A stretch of 64,000 nt of DNA from Sporisorium sorghi (taxonomy: Eukaryota > Basidiomycota > Ustilaginomycetes > Ustilaginales > Ustilaginaceae). The stretch covers positions 1 to 64,000 of the forward strand of contig JALCCG010000050.1 of assembly GCA_023212695.1 (NCBI GenBank). The letters run 5' to 3'. Position 1 is the stretch's first letter. Each line of letters begins with the position of its first letter. Position numbers and translations under genes: made by a program. Positions 1-9,437 of this stretch are shown piece after piece. The notes below the pieces were generated by a model that worked only from the letters and a program-made list of their open reading frames with translations, did not search any database and was not told where the DNA came from.

Positions 1-74
<74 letters not shown>
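1..74. repeat. Poly(A) run at the left window edge
   Basis: Seventy-four consecutive A residues open the window, so the true length is unknown. It resembles other long A runs between genes further along (11664, 13940, 24449, 51695). It could be a genomic homopolymer or an assembly feature. Nothing in the flank suggests a gene end. Confidence 0.9.
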
Positions 75-75
<1 letters not shown>

Positions 76-580
76 GCCCGTCACCACTTGTCGTCGTCTT
101 GTTCATCTTTTGTGCACCACTTTTTCTTCTCACGCTTCAATAAAGCCACCGTGGTCTCAATACACCCTGTTTCACCTCTGGCGTCTTCACCTGGAGCGTC
201 GTCCGCGACAGCCGAACATGCTTGTGAAGGACAAGACGTGCAGCTTTGTGACTGCTCGGCCCTTTTCATGTGCGACGCACCGCGCTGCCGTTTTTCTGTC
301 TGTGCCTTTGAATTCATCTTTTGTCCAACGCCCCTGCAGCACCCACCCACTCACCCACCCACTCACGCTCGCGGCGAGCAACGCTCGTCGGGCTGTGCTC
401 TGCTGTGCCAGCTTTCGAGTGGGACACTCTCTTCGCTGTGTGCGAAAGGAACATATATATCCCCTCCCACTTTCGAGAGGAGGACACGTCTGGCACACTG
501 CAATCCGCCCTTTCTTCTCTTCTTCTCACCAACGAAGCAACTTGTATCGAGCTGGACTCGGACAATCTCAGCCCTACACA
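75..580 (+). other. Upstream region of the Kex2-type precursor gene
   Basis: No gene is seen here. The stretch is rich in CCCACTCA-type pyrimidine repeats around 338-366 and contains a TATA-like block at 453-460 followed by a pyrimidine-rich leader up to the ATG at 581. Both strands have open frames, but none resembles a known protein. Confidence 0.6.
453..460 (+). promoter_or_regulatory. Candidate TATA box
   Basis: TATATATA lies about 120 bases before the ATG at 581 and is followed by a C/T-rich stretch, a usual fungal core-promoter arrangement. It is a motif match only. Confidence 0.45.
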
Positions 581-1693
581 ATGCGCTCGTCCCTCACGGC
601 AGGGGCTGGCGCTCATCGCGTCAAGGGAGCGGACTGCAAGCCGGTGTCGCTGAGCATGCTCCTCGCCATCATGCTCGTCGTCTTCAGCGGTCTCGTTGCG
701 GCTGCGCCCTTGCCTTGTCGTCTTAGGGATCTGGGCAGAGGCCTGCCCATGATATCAAGCTCGCATACCAACCTTCCGAATCCTTGCGATCCTCTCAACT
801 ACCCTGGCGTTTCGAAGCGAGGTAAGTCGCGTGGGATGCCTTGATTTGACCTCGTTGAAGGAGGGCTGGTTACTGACCCGGACTTTGCATCTGTTCGCCA
901 TCGTGTGGCCTGACAGACGTCAGCAACAGTGCTGAACAGCACGCCATCGAGCGCCGAAACAACCGCCCTCTTCCCGAGGTCCCTGGTGCCATCCTGTTCG
1001 TAGGTCCCCCGAAGGATAAAGGTGACCCGATTATTCCTCGTGCCAGGCCTGGCAAGGGGTCTCACGCAGCTAAGCGGGGTGAGTTCGAGCTATTCTCACG
1101 CCACTGTTCTCAACGTGGCTGTTGACTGACACGAAACTTTACCTTGGTTTTCTTGTCGCCAGCTGTCACCGACGGTGCGGATGAGCACGTCGAGCGCCGC
1201 GCCGACTCCAGAGACCCTCCCGCACCTGGTCTCGTTCTGGGCCCCCAGCATCCGCCTTGGTACGATCATGGTGATACTTATCGCCGCAAGCCGGGGCACG
1301 GTCCTCGCGTTGACAAACGGGGTGAGTCCGAGCTCGTCCTTACGCTACTCTTGTCGACGCCGCTGATCACTGACGCGTATCTACCTTTGGACCTTCTCAC
1401 GTCGAACAGATGGAAAGAACGACGAACGCCGCCACCCTGCGCTTGAACGCCGATGGGCGCCCGGTGCCCCGCCTCCGCCTCCTGTCCCATTCGTACCCCA
1501 CTGGCCGGCCGTCGTGCCTGGCGCTCAGCCGCAGAAGCCGCAGCCGCAGCAGCCGAAGAACTATCAGCCCCAGCAACCGCAGCCGCAGTACTCTCAGAAC
1601 TCGAACTCGCAGAACCCCCAGCCTGCGCCTCAGCCGGACAACGGCGCAAAGCCCGCCGCCGACTGGAGGTTTTTCCTCTCGGCTCAGTTCTGA
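581..1693 (+). CDS. Secreted Kex2-type precursor with exon-encoded peptide modules
   Basis: The gene model is join(581..821,917..1078,1163..1321,1410..1693), 281 residues, stop TGA at 1691. A hydrophobic segment (about residues 24-43, SMLLAIMLVVFSGLVAAA) looks like a signal peptide with its cleavage site near AAA-PLP. The ATG at 656 would give a more standard signal peptide, so the start is open. Every intron is phase 1 and sits one base after a Lys-Arg codon pair: SKR, AAKR and VDKR end the first three exons. Cleavage by a Kex2-like Golgi protease would release one peptide per exon. Modules 2 and 3 (54 and 53 residues) are related: both open with [DA]V[ST] and carry ERR near residue 13. Module 4 also has ERR and ends in a Gln/Pro-rich tail. 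The first mature segment has two Cys; the others have none. No known family is recognised. The architecture recalls smut repellent-type (Rep1) Kex2-processed precursors, but the peptide sequences are unlike anything I can name. Confidence 0.75.
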
Positions 1694-2333
1694 CATATCT
1701 CACCGCTACACATCATCTCCTACCACACTCTCCTTCCTCGCTCGCACTGTCACCTGCCCTCTTCCGTCGCGCCCCTCGCTCGCTCTATTGCAACGATCTG
1801 GCTCATAGTGTCTGCTCTCTGATGTGCACACGGCTCGGTCGTGGTGTAGAGACACCTTGCGTTGAATGTCGAAGCATTTCATTGCCACATCTCACTGATT
1901 TTTTGGGGATGATCCGAGTCGATCATCCAATGTTGCTCTAGAGCATCGAGTCGTGGATTTTGGTCAGTCGACGTCTTGCACCTCTTTTGATGCTTTCGTG
2001 TTGAGCGCTGTCGGTGACGCTTGATGATGCTGTGTGCGAGGTCTTGATGTTGTGCTTGATGTCACGGGTGTGCTCGCTCTTGATGTTGTCTTTGATGCTG
2101 CGGCGTACTCTCGCCAAGATGTCGTCGATGTGGCAGTGACCCTTTGCCCGGGAGTCGTCGTAGATGCTACAGCACATTCTCTCTTGCCATGTTCGCCTCT
2201 GCTCCCACCACTCTCCTCCTCCCGACCCTCCCCTCATCCTCCCACCATACCGCCCGACACCACACCTCCGTGACACCCCTGCCCTTCCCTCTCCTTCTCC
2301 CTCACCTCCTCCACCCCACCACCCGCATCCACA
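1694..2333. other. Convergent intergenic region, no gene seen
   Basis: This stretch holds the 3' ends of the Kex2-type precursor (plus strand) and the SUMO-like gene (minus strand). Around 1985-2110 it has repeats built on cttgatgttg/gatgtc, and from 2190 on a C-rich CCTCC stretch. No domain-bearing frame was found. Confidence 0.6.
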
Positions 2334-3723
2334 TCACATAGCCGAACCACCAATCTGCTCGAGCATAACATCGATCTCATCGCCATCTTCCAAGCCCACG
2401 TCGCGCAGGGTGGCAACGCGGTCGGTCTTGGGCAGCTGCGTGCCGTGCTGCGAGATGAAGCGGATCTTGCGGATGTCTGCCTGGAAGCGGTCTGCGTACG
2501 CCTGGAGGAGTTTGGCTAGTTTGACTGTGTTTCGTTTGGAAGGCGTAAGAAGGGGAGGAGAGAGAGGAGGGAGAGGGATAGGGGGATGAGGACGTGTCAG
2601 TTGTCAACGGCGAGGGAGTCGGGCGGTCAGAACGCGAAGGAGGACGGGCGGCTGGAAAGTGGCCAGAGAGGGCGGGACGAGCGCGGGCGAGGGAGCGCAA
2701 TGCGGCGAAAGAGGCGGAAGAGGCGCAAGCGGAGAGTGAAGAGAAGGATGGAAGAGGAAGAGCCTCAAGAGCCTCAAGAGCCTCAATACCCACCTCACCG
2801 AACAACCACCTCCCAAACGCCCAGAACCCACTTCCACCTTCCCCAAAACCGCCCTTCCCAACGCATGTGAACGGCACTTACTGTCAGGCTTGCACTTGAA
2901 AACAGTAGCGTAGTTGTTGGCGTCGCGAATGGTGATTGCGATCTGCTCGCGCACGGGCTGCTGCTGCTGCTGCGGCTGATGCGGCTGCAGCTGCGTAACC
3001 GCAGGCGAACCGGCGCGGCTGACTGGGGCGGCGAGGACGGGATCGGCGCGAGCGGTGTTGCTGTCCCGCACATTTTCATTCTCGCCTCCAGCATCGTTGT
3101 TATTGTTGCAGATGCCGCTGTTGCTGGCGGCAGCGTGACGCTCGACCGCTGTTGTTGCGGTTCCGGGAGCCCTAGCACCCTCGCCACTGCCATCAACGCG
3201 GACGATTGTGTTGTTGGCGCTGTTCACGGCGGCGGTAGTGTTCGCAGCATCAGCGGCGCAGGCTTCGGGCGAGGGCGGGGCGCTGCTCGCGCACGCGTCT
3301 CTTCTCCGCACCACCCTTCCCCGCCTCCCCAACCGCCTCACCGACCGCGTCGCCAGCGTCGCCAACGTCGTCTTCGAGCTCGTCCACCTCTATATCCTCG
3401 CGCTTCTTTCCCACCTCGCGCACACCCAGAGCCTCCTCGACCATCGCCACGTCATCATCGTCTCCGCCGCGCTGCTCGGGCTTCACACCCTCCCCTCCAC
3501 CCGCACTTTGACCAGCTTCGCCGCCGGCCGAGGGCTGCGTAGAGCCGCCCGCAGCAGCCTTGGCGAGCTGTGCGGCCTCGAGCACCGCGCGGATGCCCGC
3601 GTCGCCTTGATTGCCAGTGGTGTCGTCGATGTCCGAAATAGGCGACTGGGAGCGTGCCACTGTCGTCTCGCGCTTCGTCTTGCCCGAAGCGGCGCCGAGG
3701 CCGAGGTGCCGGAAGTACTCCAT
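2334..3723 (-). CDS. SUMO-like (Rad60-SLD type) domain protein ending in Gly-Gly
   Basis: The preferred model is complement(join(2334..2524,2882..3148,3342..3723)), 279 residues. The N-terminal two thirds are acidic and low-complexity (VDELEDDVGDAGD, then Asn/Gln-rich). The last about 85 residues form a ubiquitin-like fold of SUMO type. It opens with IAITIRD, has VFKCKPD before the last intron, then KLAKLLQAYADRF, and ends LEDGDEIDVMLEQIGG-SAM. The terminal Gly-Gly with a three-residue tail is where SUMO is matured by Ulp-type proteases. The SUMO DG loop (usually FDG) is replaced by SQHG. The last intron (2525-2881) has clean GTAAGT and CACAG sites. The first intron (3149-3341, GTGAGG to AACAG) is inferred only because the frame changes; a one-base homopolymer error near 3277-3280 would also explain it. 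Ordinary fungal SUMO is about 100 residues, so this is either a divergent long paralogue or a SUMO-like-domain protein. Confidence 0.6.
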
Positions 3724-3765
3724 CGTGCGGTTTCCAGGCGGTCGTGAGCGAGTGGGAAGGGTGTG

Positions 3766-3854
<89 letters not shown>

Positions 3855-4669
3855 GCGGTGGTCCGCGGGTGTGTGTGGTGCCGCGCTGGAGGGTGCGGAG
3901 CGGAGGGTGCGGGTCGTGGGAAGTTTGTGTGAGGTGCGCGCGGAGGGAGAGAGTGATGGTTCGACGTACTGTGTCGCTAGTGTCGACCCGATGGCGTTGA
4001 CGAGTGCGATGCTCGCGCTCTCGTTGTTAGTCGTCTTGCCGAGCTACGGTCCGCTGCGCGATGTATCTACTCCAGACCCAAGGCAATACCGCAACACGTC
4101 AGCTACTACCTCCTCCTTCCCAACCGCCTCCGAACCACAGCGACATCACTCACCTGTATAGACGCCTATAACCAGCACGAGTACTTGACACGAGAGTGCT
4201 CGACGATGAGAAGGAGGAGGAGGAGGAGGAGGAGGGGGAGAGATGGCTCCCTCAAACCGTCGAGTATATATCCCCTGCTCGTCACCCTCGACCTCGTCGC
4301 TTTTCGAAGCACACAAGATCCCGCACATTTAAGCTCCCGCACCTCTTCTTGGCAAACTCGGCTCTCGTTACACAGCGTTCTCGTACGCGCTGACTGCGGA
4401 ACGAAAGCTGTCAGCCCAAACTTTAATGCTGTTGAGAATCGCTTCGAGTCACGTCTCCGTGCTCCGTCGTTCAGCGGAGCTTTCAGCGCTCTCATCGCTC
4501 TGCTGCTCTCTCTCTCTCTCAGCGCTCTCATCACTCTCATCGCTATCTCTCTACCAACGACACACCAGCTCTCCCACACTCTCTCACACTCGGCTCAACC
4601 ATCTCACCGTCAACATCCACTCAAACCTAAAGCCTTTCTCGCATTGCACGATCAGCTCTTTGACACACC
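3724..4669. other. 5' region of the SUMO-like gene and 3' region of SEC59
   Basis: No gene is supported. The stretch includes the long poly(G) tract at 3767-3853, a possible minus-strand leader with a donor-like CAG/GTGAGT near 4152-4160, a TATATATA-type block near 4264-4271, an AGG-triplet run at 4207-4233, and a C/T-rich block at 4500-4600. Frames open here are low-complexity. Confidence 0.55.
3767..3853. repeat. 87-nt poly(G) tract with a single C interruption
   Basis: Positions 3767-3813 are 47 G, 3814 is C, and 3815-3853 are 39 G. Read on the strand of the SUMO-like gene it is a poly(C) run ending 43 bases before the ATG at 3723, so it would sit in the promoter or leader. Runs of this length are prone to replication slippage and sequencing error, so the exact length should not be trusted. 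Confidence 0.9.
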
Positions 4670-7600
4670 TTATAACCCAACCAACGACGCGACCACATAC
4701 CCGAACACGGGCAGCACCAAATTGTCATGCTGATCCGACACGCCCTCCAGCAATCCCAACGTCGCAACCACGGCAAAGTACTTGGCCGAGCTAAACTGCT
4801 CGCACCACCCGACGAGCCTGAGCAGCCACGCGGACGCCATGATGCTCGTCACGAACGCCGCAGTCCCCTCGACGGTCTTGCTCGACCCGGGCCAGTAGAG
4901 ACGGCCGTACCGCCGCCCGACGACGGACGCGAGCGAGTCCCCGATACCCAAAACAAGCACGCCCGTCTGCTGCAGGATGCGCGAGTGGCCCTCGAGCCAC
5001 AGCGGACCCGCGCACCCTGTTAGCAGGTAGAAGTGCGACAGGATCACAGGGCCCGAGTCCTTGTGGTCCAGAAACTCGGACATGAACACGTGCAGCGCAG
5101 CGCCGAACGGGTACAGCGCGTAGTAGCGCACGTACTCGGCAAAGATGAAAATCGAAAAAGCGAGCGAGAAGGCCAAGTGCGTAAAGGCGGGGTCCAGGGC
5201 GATACCGGGCAGGAAAAGCAGCACGGCGAGGGCGTGGAAGAACTTGCGTCGAGCATTGAGCGATAGATACGACGCCTTTTTGATGGCTGCCGTGTTGTGC
5301 TCTTTTGCTAGAAGCGAAGCGCTTCCGCTTAGAGTCGACAGCTTGAGGTTGACGCCGCCGGGGCTTCGTTTGGCACTCGCGCTGCTCTCACCCGCTGCTC
5401 CCGCTCCCGCTCCCGCACTGCTGCCGTTGACTGCATGCCCGTTGACCGACCCCGAACTGTGAGCGGCATTCGCATCCACCTTGTCGCCCGCTGCATTCAC
5501 ATCAACCCCACTCGCCGCCACTTCAACAACCCCCGGCGCATGCGAGTTAGGCGACACCGCCACAACCACATCCGAGGGCACGGCATTGCTGATCTGCTGC
5601 TGATGCTGCTGTTGCAGCTTGAGTTGCGCAGCCGAGCTGTTGGCGGCAGCACTTCCGATTGGCATCTTCGACCCAAGCATGGTCCTATGGTACGAATTGC
5701 CAAGACTGCGGAAACGCTTGGCATTGGCCACCACCGCCTGCCAGCACGAAATCGAGACCGAGATGAGCAGAACCCAATACGTCACCAGCACGGGACGCGA
5801 CCACGGCTTGGCGCCTTTCAGCATGAACGAAAGCACCCAGAGCCACGGATCGCGGCGCACGAGCAGCCAGCGCACCCACATGCCGAGCACGCCCACGACG
5901 TACAGAGCCGCAAAGAGGTAGAAGAAGCCTGCCAGCAGCCGTCGGTGCAGATCGCGCTTGTCGGGCCAGCGAAGACGATGCGTCGGCTTCTGCGCAAGGT
6001 GTCGCGAGAGGTAGAGCAGCGGCGACAGCAGGAATCCGACCATGAACGTGCCCACGATGAGTGCGAGCTGGAAGATGAGCAGCGGCGTAGGACGCCTGAA
6101 AGTCTTGACGTACGGCGTAGTCACCGGCAGCAGCTTGGCGACAAAGAGGTGAAGCGTTTCCATCGACAGCGTGACACCGGTCGCAGCTACAATGCCCAGC
6201 TCGCCCAGCGTGAAGCTCTTGCGTGCGAGTCGCGAGATAGCGTACAGATTGGCCTGATAGAACAGCGCTGCTGTGACAACTTCCCAGCGCGCCAGGTTGG
6301 ACCACAGCGGAAAGCCGTAGAGAGCAGCTGCATCCTTGACGAGCTCGAGCGCGATGGCTACGATTGTCGAAAAGACGGTGAAGCTGCGCAGCTTGGCCCA
6401 GTTGCTTTTGGGGAACTCGTGCGGGCGGCGGATGAACTTGGTGGCAAGAAGGTGGCAGAGCAAGACAGTCGAGGTCATGCACATGGTGCTGACAAGCGAG
6501 TAGCGCGACACGACGAGCGTTGTCATTCCGCCTCCGAGCTTGCGGTCGTGGCTGAGGATGACGGGCGGACCCTCGACGAGCCAGGGAGGATTGGGAAGGG
6601 CTTCGCCGGAGGCACGTGCGCTGCTGCGACCTGCAGCCTGGTCCTGGAGCGCCGAAAAGAGGGTTGCGCAGGCAAGCAGTGGCGGTAGTAGGAGAGCGTT
6701 GAGCGCGCCATCCTCGGGGCAGGAGCGATAGTTGCGATGGTCGGTGGCCCAGATGGCGGCCTGCTCGTCGGGATTGCGGAGGAAGAAGTAGAGTGTGCTG
6801 ACGATGGTGACGAAACCGACTTCGGAAGCGCGGCTTTGCGTTTCGCGCTTCTGGTGCGTCTTGAGGCTGTAGTAGGCAGCGCAAGAAGCCAGACTGATCA
6901 AGAGCGCCTCTAACGAAGGGTTGACGCGAAGACGTCGCCAGTGAGACGTAAAGCCGCCACAGGATGATGTCGAGGGTATCGACGAGTGTGCTGCGCCGTG
7001 CCCCGACAGGCTTGGCGCATTTGATGCTGAAGAAGATCGTGTTGCTTCAGCGCCACCCTTGCCCGAGGACGATGCTGCTGTTGCTGTTGTTGCGCCGTTG
7101 CCACGAGCAGCCCCTGAGCCAGAAGTCGCTTTCTCCTGACTGCCTCGCCTTGGCTTTGGTGCAGCAGCGGATGACGGCCCAGAGCCAGATGGCACTGCAG
7201 CATCAATCTTGCTAGAAGAGGTGAGTGATCCCGCTGCTCCGATGGCGCGCGAGAGGATCGACTCGCGATTGGGTCGATGTGCTGATCGAGGAGAGGCGTG
7301 TGGATTGGCCGACGAATCCGAGGGAACTTGCTGTGAGTTCTTGCTGGGAGACCGCCTCCTGCCATCGGTGTTGGTGGCAGATCGAGAAGAGGAGCGCCAG
7401 TCACCGACCAAGCCTGATGCGGCCAGAGGTGGAGAAGCGGAAGCCGAAGACCGCCAGGCTGCTGAGACGGCGGCTGAGGCTGATATTTGATTGCTGTTGG
7501 CGTGTCCCGAGCTGCTTGGCGGTTTGGACAAGTAATGATCGGGTGGTATAGAGCGAGGACGGTCGTGACTGGTCCGCTTGCGACCGACATCCCAATCGAA

Positions 7601-8263
7601 GGGTTCATAGTCGGAGCTGGAAGAGTGGTCGTCGCTGCTAGACGCGTATCCACCACCGCCGTCAGCTGAAGGATCGGCCGAGTACGCCTCCTTGGACGTG
7701 ACCGTAGCCGAGCGACGTCTGCGAGCGGGTCGGTCGGTGGAGGAGCCAGAAAAGTCTGCATCCGCAGCAGGCCAGGCCGAGATGCTGGAAGCGGGGGAAG
7801 AAGCCGGCTGTGGAGACGAGATGGGCGACGAAGCGGCAAAGGAGTGGCGCTTGGATCTGGACTCGAATGCGCTGTGTTTGGACGCAGCAGAAGCGGCAGC
7901 AGAGTCGAGTATATTGCGCCTGCGGATGCTAGCAGTTGGAGGTGCTTGTGCTGTGAAAGTGGCCGAGACGCCATGACTGAGTCGTCGCGACGATGGGCCG
8001 GCCTTGGCATTGGAAGTCGAGTAGTGATGGAGATTGCTGCCGCCATTGCTGCTGCTGCCGTTGGTGTGGCCGTTGCCATTGCTATGACCATTCGAGGCGG
8101 CGGCGCCATTCGAGTGATGAGGGCGCGACTTTCTCCATTCTCTAGCGCCTTGAAGCGAAGCCTGGTTGGAGAGTCTGCGAGCAGCCTTGCGCAGGCGTGT
8201 CGGGTCAGGAAGCGACTGCTCCGGTATGGAGGATACCGAGTCGGTGGACCAGCTGCGCTCCAT
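4670..8263 (-). CDS. SEC59: Dolichol kinase (Sec59 family) with a long disordered N-terminus
   Basis: One exon, 1197 residues. It phosphorylates dolichol with CTP in the ER membrane, giving dolichyl phosphate for N-glycosylation, O-mannosylation and GPI anchors. The C-terminal part has multiple membrane segments and the family signature: LNARRKFFHALAVLLFLPG, then EFLDHKDSGPVILSHFYLL, then the CTP-binding stretch GIGDSLASVVGRRYGRLYWP followed by SSKTVEGTAAF, and near the end DNLVLPVFGYV. The first about 450 residues are Ser/Asn/Gly-rich with no visible domain. Yeast Sec59 is about 519 residues, so this one is more than double that length, mainly through the N-terminal arm and a Ser/Ala/Val-rich loop before the kinase core. 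The ATG at 8263 is chosen because the frame upstream offers only a GTG. It lies downstream of and on the same strand as the APSES factor. Confidence 0.9.
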   Translation of the reverse strand: MERSWSTDSVSSIPEQSLPDPTRLRKAARRLSNQASLQGAREWRKSRPHHSNGAAASNGHSNGNGHTNGSSSNGGSNLHHYSTSNAKAGPSSRRLSHGVSATFTAQAPPTASIRRRNILDSAAASAASKHSAFESRSKRHSFAASSPISSPQPASSPASSISAWPAADADFSGSSTDRPARRRRSATVTSKEAYSADPSADGGGGYASSSDDHSSSSDYEPFDWDVGRKRTSHDRPRSIPPDHYLSKPPSSSGHANSNQISASAAVSAAWRSSASASPPLAASGLVGDWRSSSRSATNTDGRRRSPSKNSQQVPSDSSANPHASPRSAHRPNRESILSRAIGAAGSLTSSSKIDAAVPSGSGPSSAAAPKPRRGSQEKATSGSGAARGNGATTATAASSSGKGGAEATRSSSASNAPSLSGHGAAHSSIPSTSSCGGFTSHWRRLRVNPSLEALLISLASCAAYYSLKTHQKRETQSRASEVGFVTIVSTLYFFLRNPDEQAAIWATDHRNYRSCPEDGALNALLLPPLLACATLFSALQDQAAGRSSARASGEALPNPPWLVEGPPVILSHDRKLGGGMTTLVVSRYSLVSTMCMTSTVLLCHLLATKFIRRPHEFPKSNWAKLRSFTVFSTIVAIALELVKDAAALYGFPLWSNLARWEVVTAALFYQANLYAISRLARKSFTLGELGIVAATGVTLSMETLHLFVAKLLPVTTPYVKTFRRPTPLLIFQLALIVGTFMVGFLLSPLLYLSRHLAQKPTHRLRWPDKRDLHRRLLAGFFYLFAALYVVGVLGMWVRWLLVRRDPWLWVLSFMLKGAKPWSRPVLVTYWVLLISVSISCWQAVVANAKRFRSLGNSYHRTMLGSKMPIGSAAANSSAAQLKLQQQHQQQISNAVPSDVVVAVSPNSHAPGVVEVAASGVDVNAAGDKVDANAAHSSGSVNGHAVNGSSAGAGAGAAGESSASAKRSPGGVNLKLSTLSGSASLLAKEHNTAAIKKASYLSLNARRKFFHALAVLLFLPGIALDPAFTHLAFSLAFSIFIFAEYVRYYALYPFGAALHVFMSEFLDHKDSGPVILSHFYLLTGCAGPLWLEGHSRILQQTGVLVLGIGDSLASVVGRRYGRLYWPGSSKTVEGTAAFVTSIMASAWLLRLVGWCEQFSSAKYFAVVATLGLLEGVSDQHDNLVLPVFGYVVASLVGL

Positions 8264-8566
8264 GGTGGAGACCGGCAAGCACGGACTGCGTGCGCAGACC
8301 ACAGCAGCCTGAGCGTCGCGAGCTGTCGGATATGAAAGGACAAAAGCCAGGCGAGACGACCTATGTTTTCATGTCGTGTGGATTGCGACTTGGTCCAGAT
8401 GCAGGGTCGTGATGAAACGCGGGAGTGAACAATTGGCAACGAGATCCCACGCCACGCCACGTCGTTGTGCAGCAGGATGCTATGGTGGACACGATCGATG
8501 GAAAGCGATCCGCAAATGATGATGGTCGAGAAGGAAGGAGGGTGATGGTTGGATGGAGGCGAGGGG

Positions 8567-8588
8567 GAGAGAGAGAGAGAGAGAGAGA
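8567..8588. repeat. (GA)n microsatellite
   Basis: About eleven GA units lie 300 bases upstream of the SEC59 start. Confidence 0.8.
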
Positions 8589-9183
8589 CCCTTGAATTTC
8601 GTCCCAAGTCAAGCGAGCAAGCGGGAGTTATATTTTCAGCGCACGAGAAGCGTGAAAATGTGACAGAGGATGATTGCCTCACCTGCTGTCGGTCACCAGT
8701 CACTACAGTGTGCCTCGGTCGGTGAATTTGGCAGATGCGCAGCTTGCACGCTAAAAATCCCACTCTTGTCGGATCGAGCTTCCGTGCTGCAGATGCACGG
8801 GCAAGAATCGAAAGCTGAAAACAGACAAGCCGAGGCAGCGAGACCCGTAAATTTTACTGTAAGCAAAAGGGGGGGGGGGTCTCATCACACCTCGATTCCG
8901 ACGATCTCAGAATCAGCGACGCAGCGCGGGCACAAAAACTCAGCTGCAGCTGCCGCGGGAAGCGCGACCGAAAAATCTGCTTCGCTTCGGCACACCGCCG
9001 TTTTTCTTTTCGCTATGCCAGCCTGCGGTCCACGACACGCTCAGCCCAGCCGAAGTGATGACAGCACGTCGTTTCAGAAAGGCCATCTTCGCGTGAAATC
9101 CGACATGCATTTCTGCATTCATCCTCGGATGCTGCGGCCGTGGCCGTGGCTGCCCACGCACGTCGCCACCAACCGAGTGGCAA

Positions 9184-9207
9184 TGTGTGTGTGTGTGTGT
9201 GTGTGTG
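9184..9207. repeat. (TG)12 microsatellite
   Basis: Twelve TG dinucleotides lie in the gap 3' of the APSES gene. Confidence 0.85.
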
Positions 9208-9437
9208 GGCAAGCTGGTGGTGGTGGCGTTTCTGTTCCCGGCAACGTTCCGAAGCGCTGGGTGACGGTCTCATCCGATGCAGGCTCGCATGCTTTGCATC
9301 AGCTCATTCCCACGCTCACACGCTCTTCCTGCCACGCTGCTACCACGCTGCTGCCACATGAATCAACTGAGTCGTATGAGATTATTCGTCACAACAGCGC
9401 GTACATTTTTACCAAACCAAGCATTTCAGAGAGCACA

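Larger units (their letters stand above)
8264..9437. other. Upstream region of SEC59, no gene seen
   Basis: This is the gap between SEC59 and the 3' end of the APSES gene, both on the minus strand. It contains a GA repeat (8567-8588), a short G run (8869-8878) and a TG repeat (9184-9207). Open frames here are not protein-like. Confidence 0.6.

Noticed and set aside
5435..6688. 417-codon plus-strand frame opposite SEC59
   Set aside because: Mirror of a conserved membrane enzyme; no protein features of its own.
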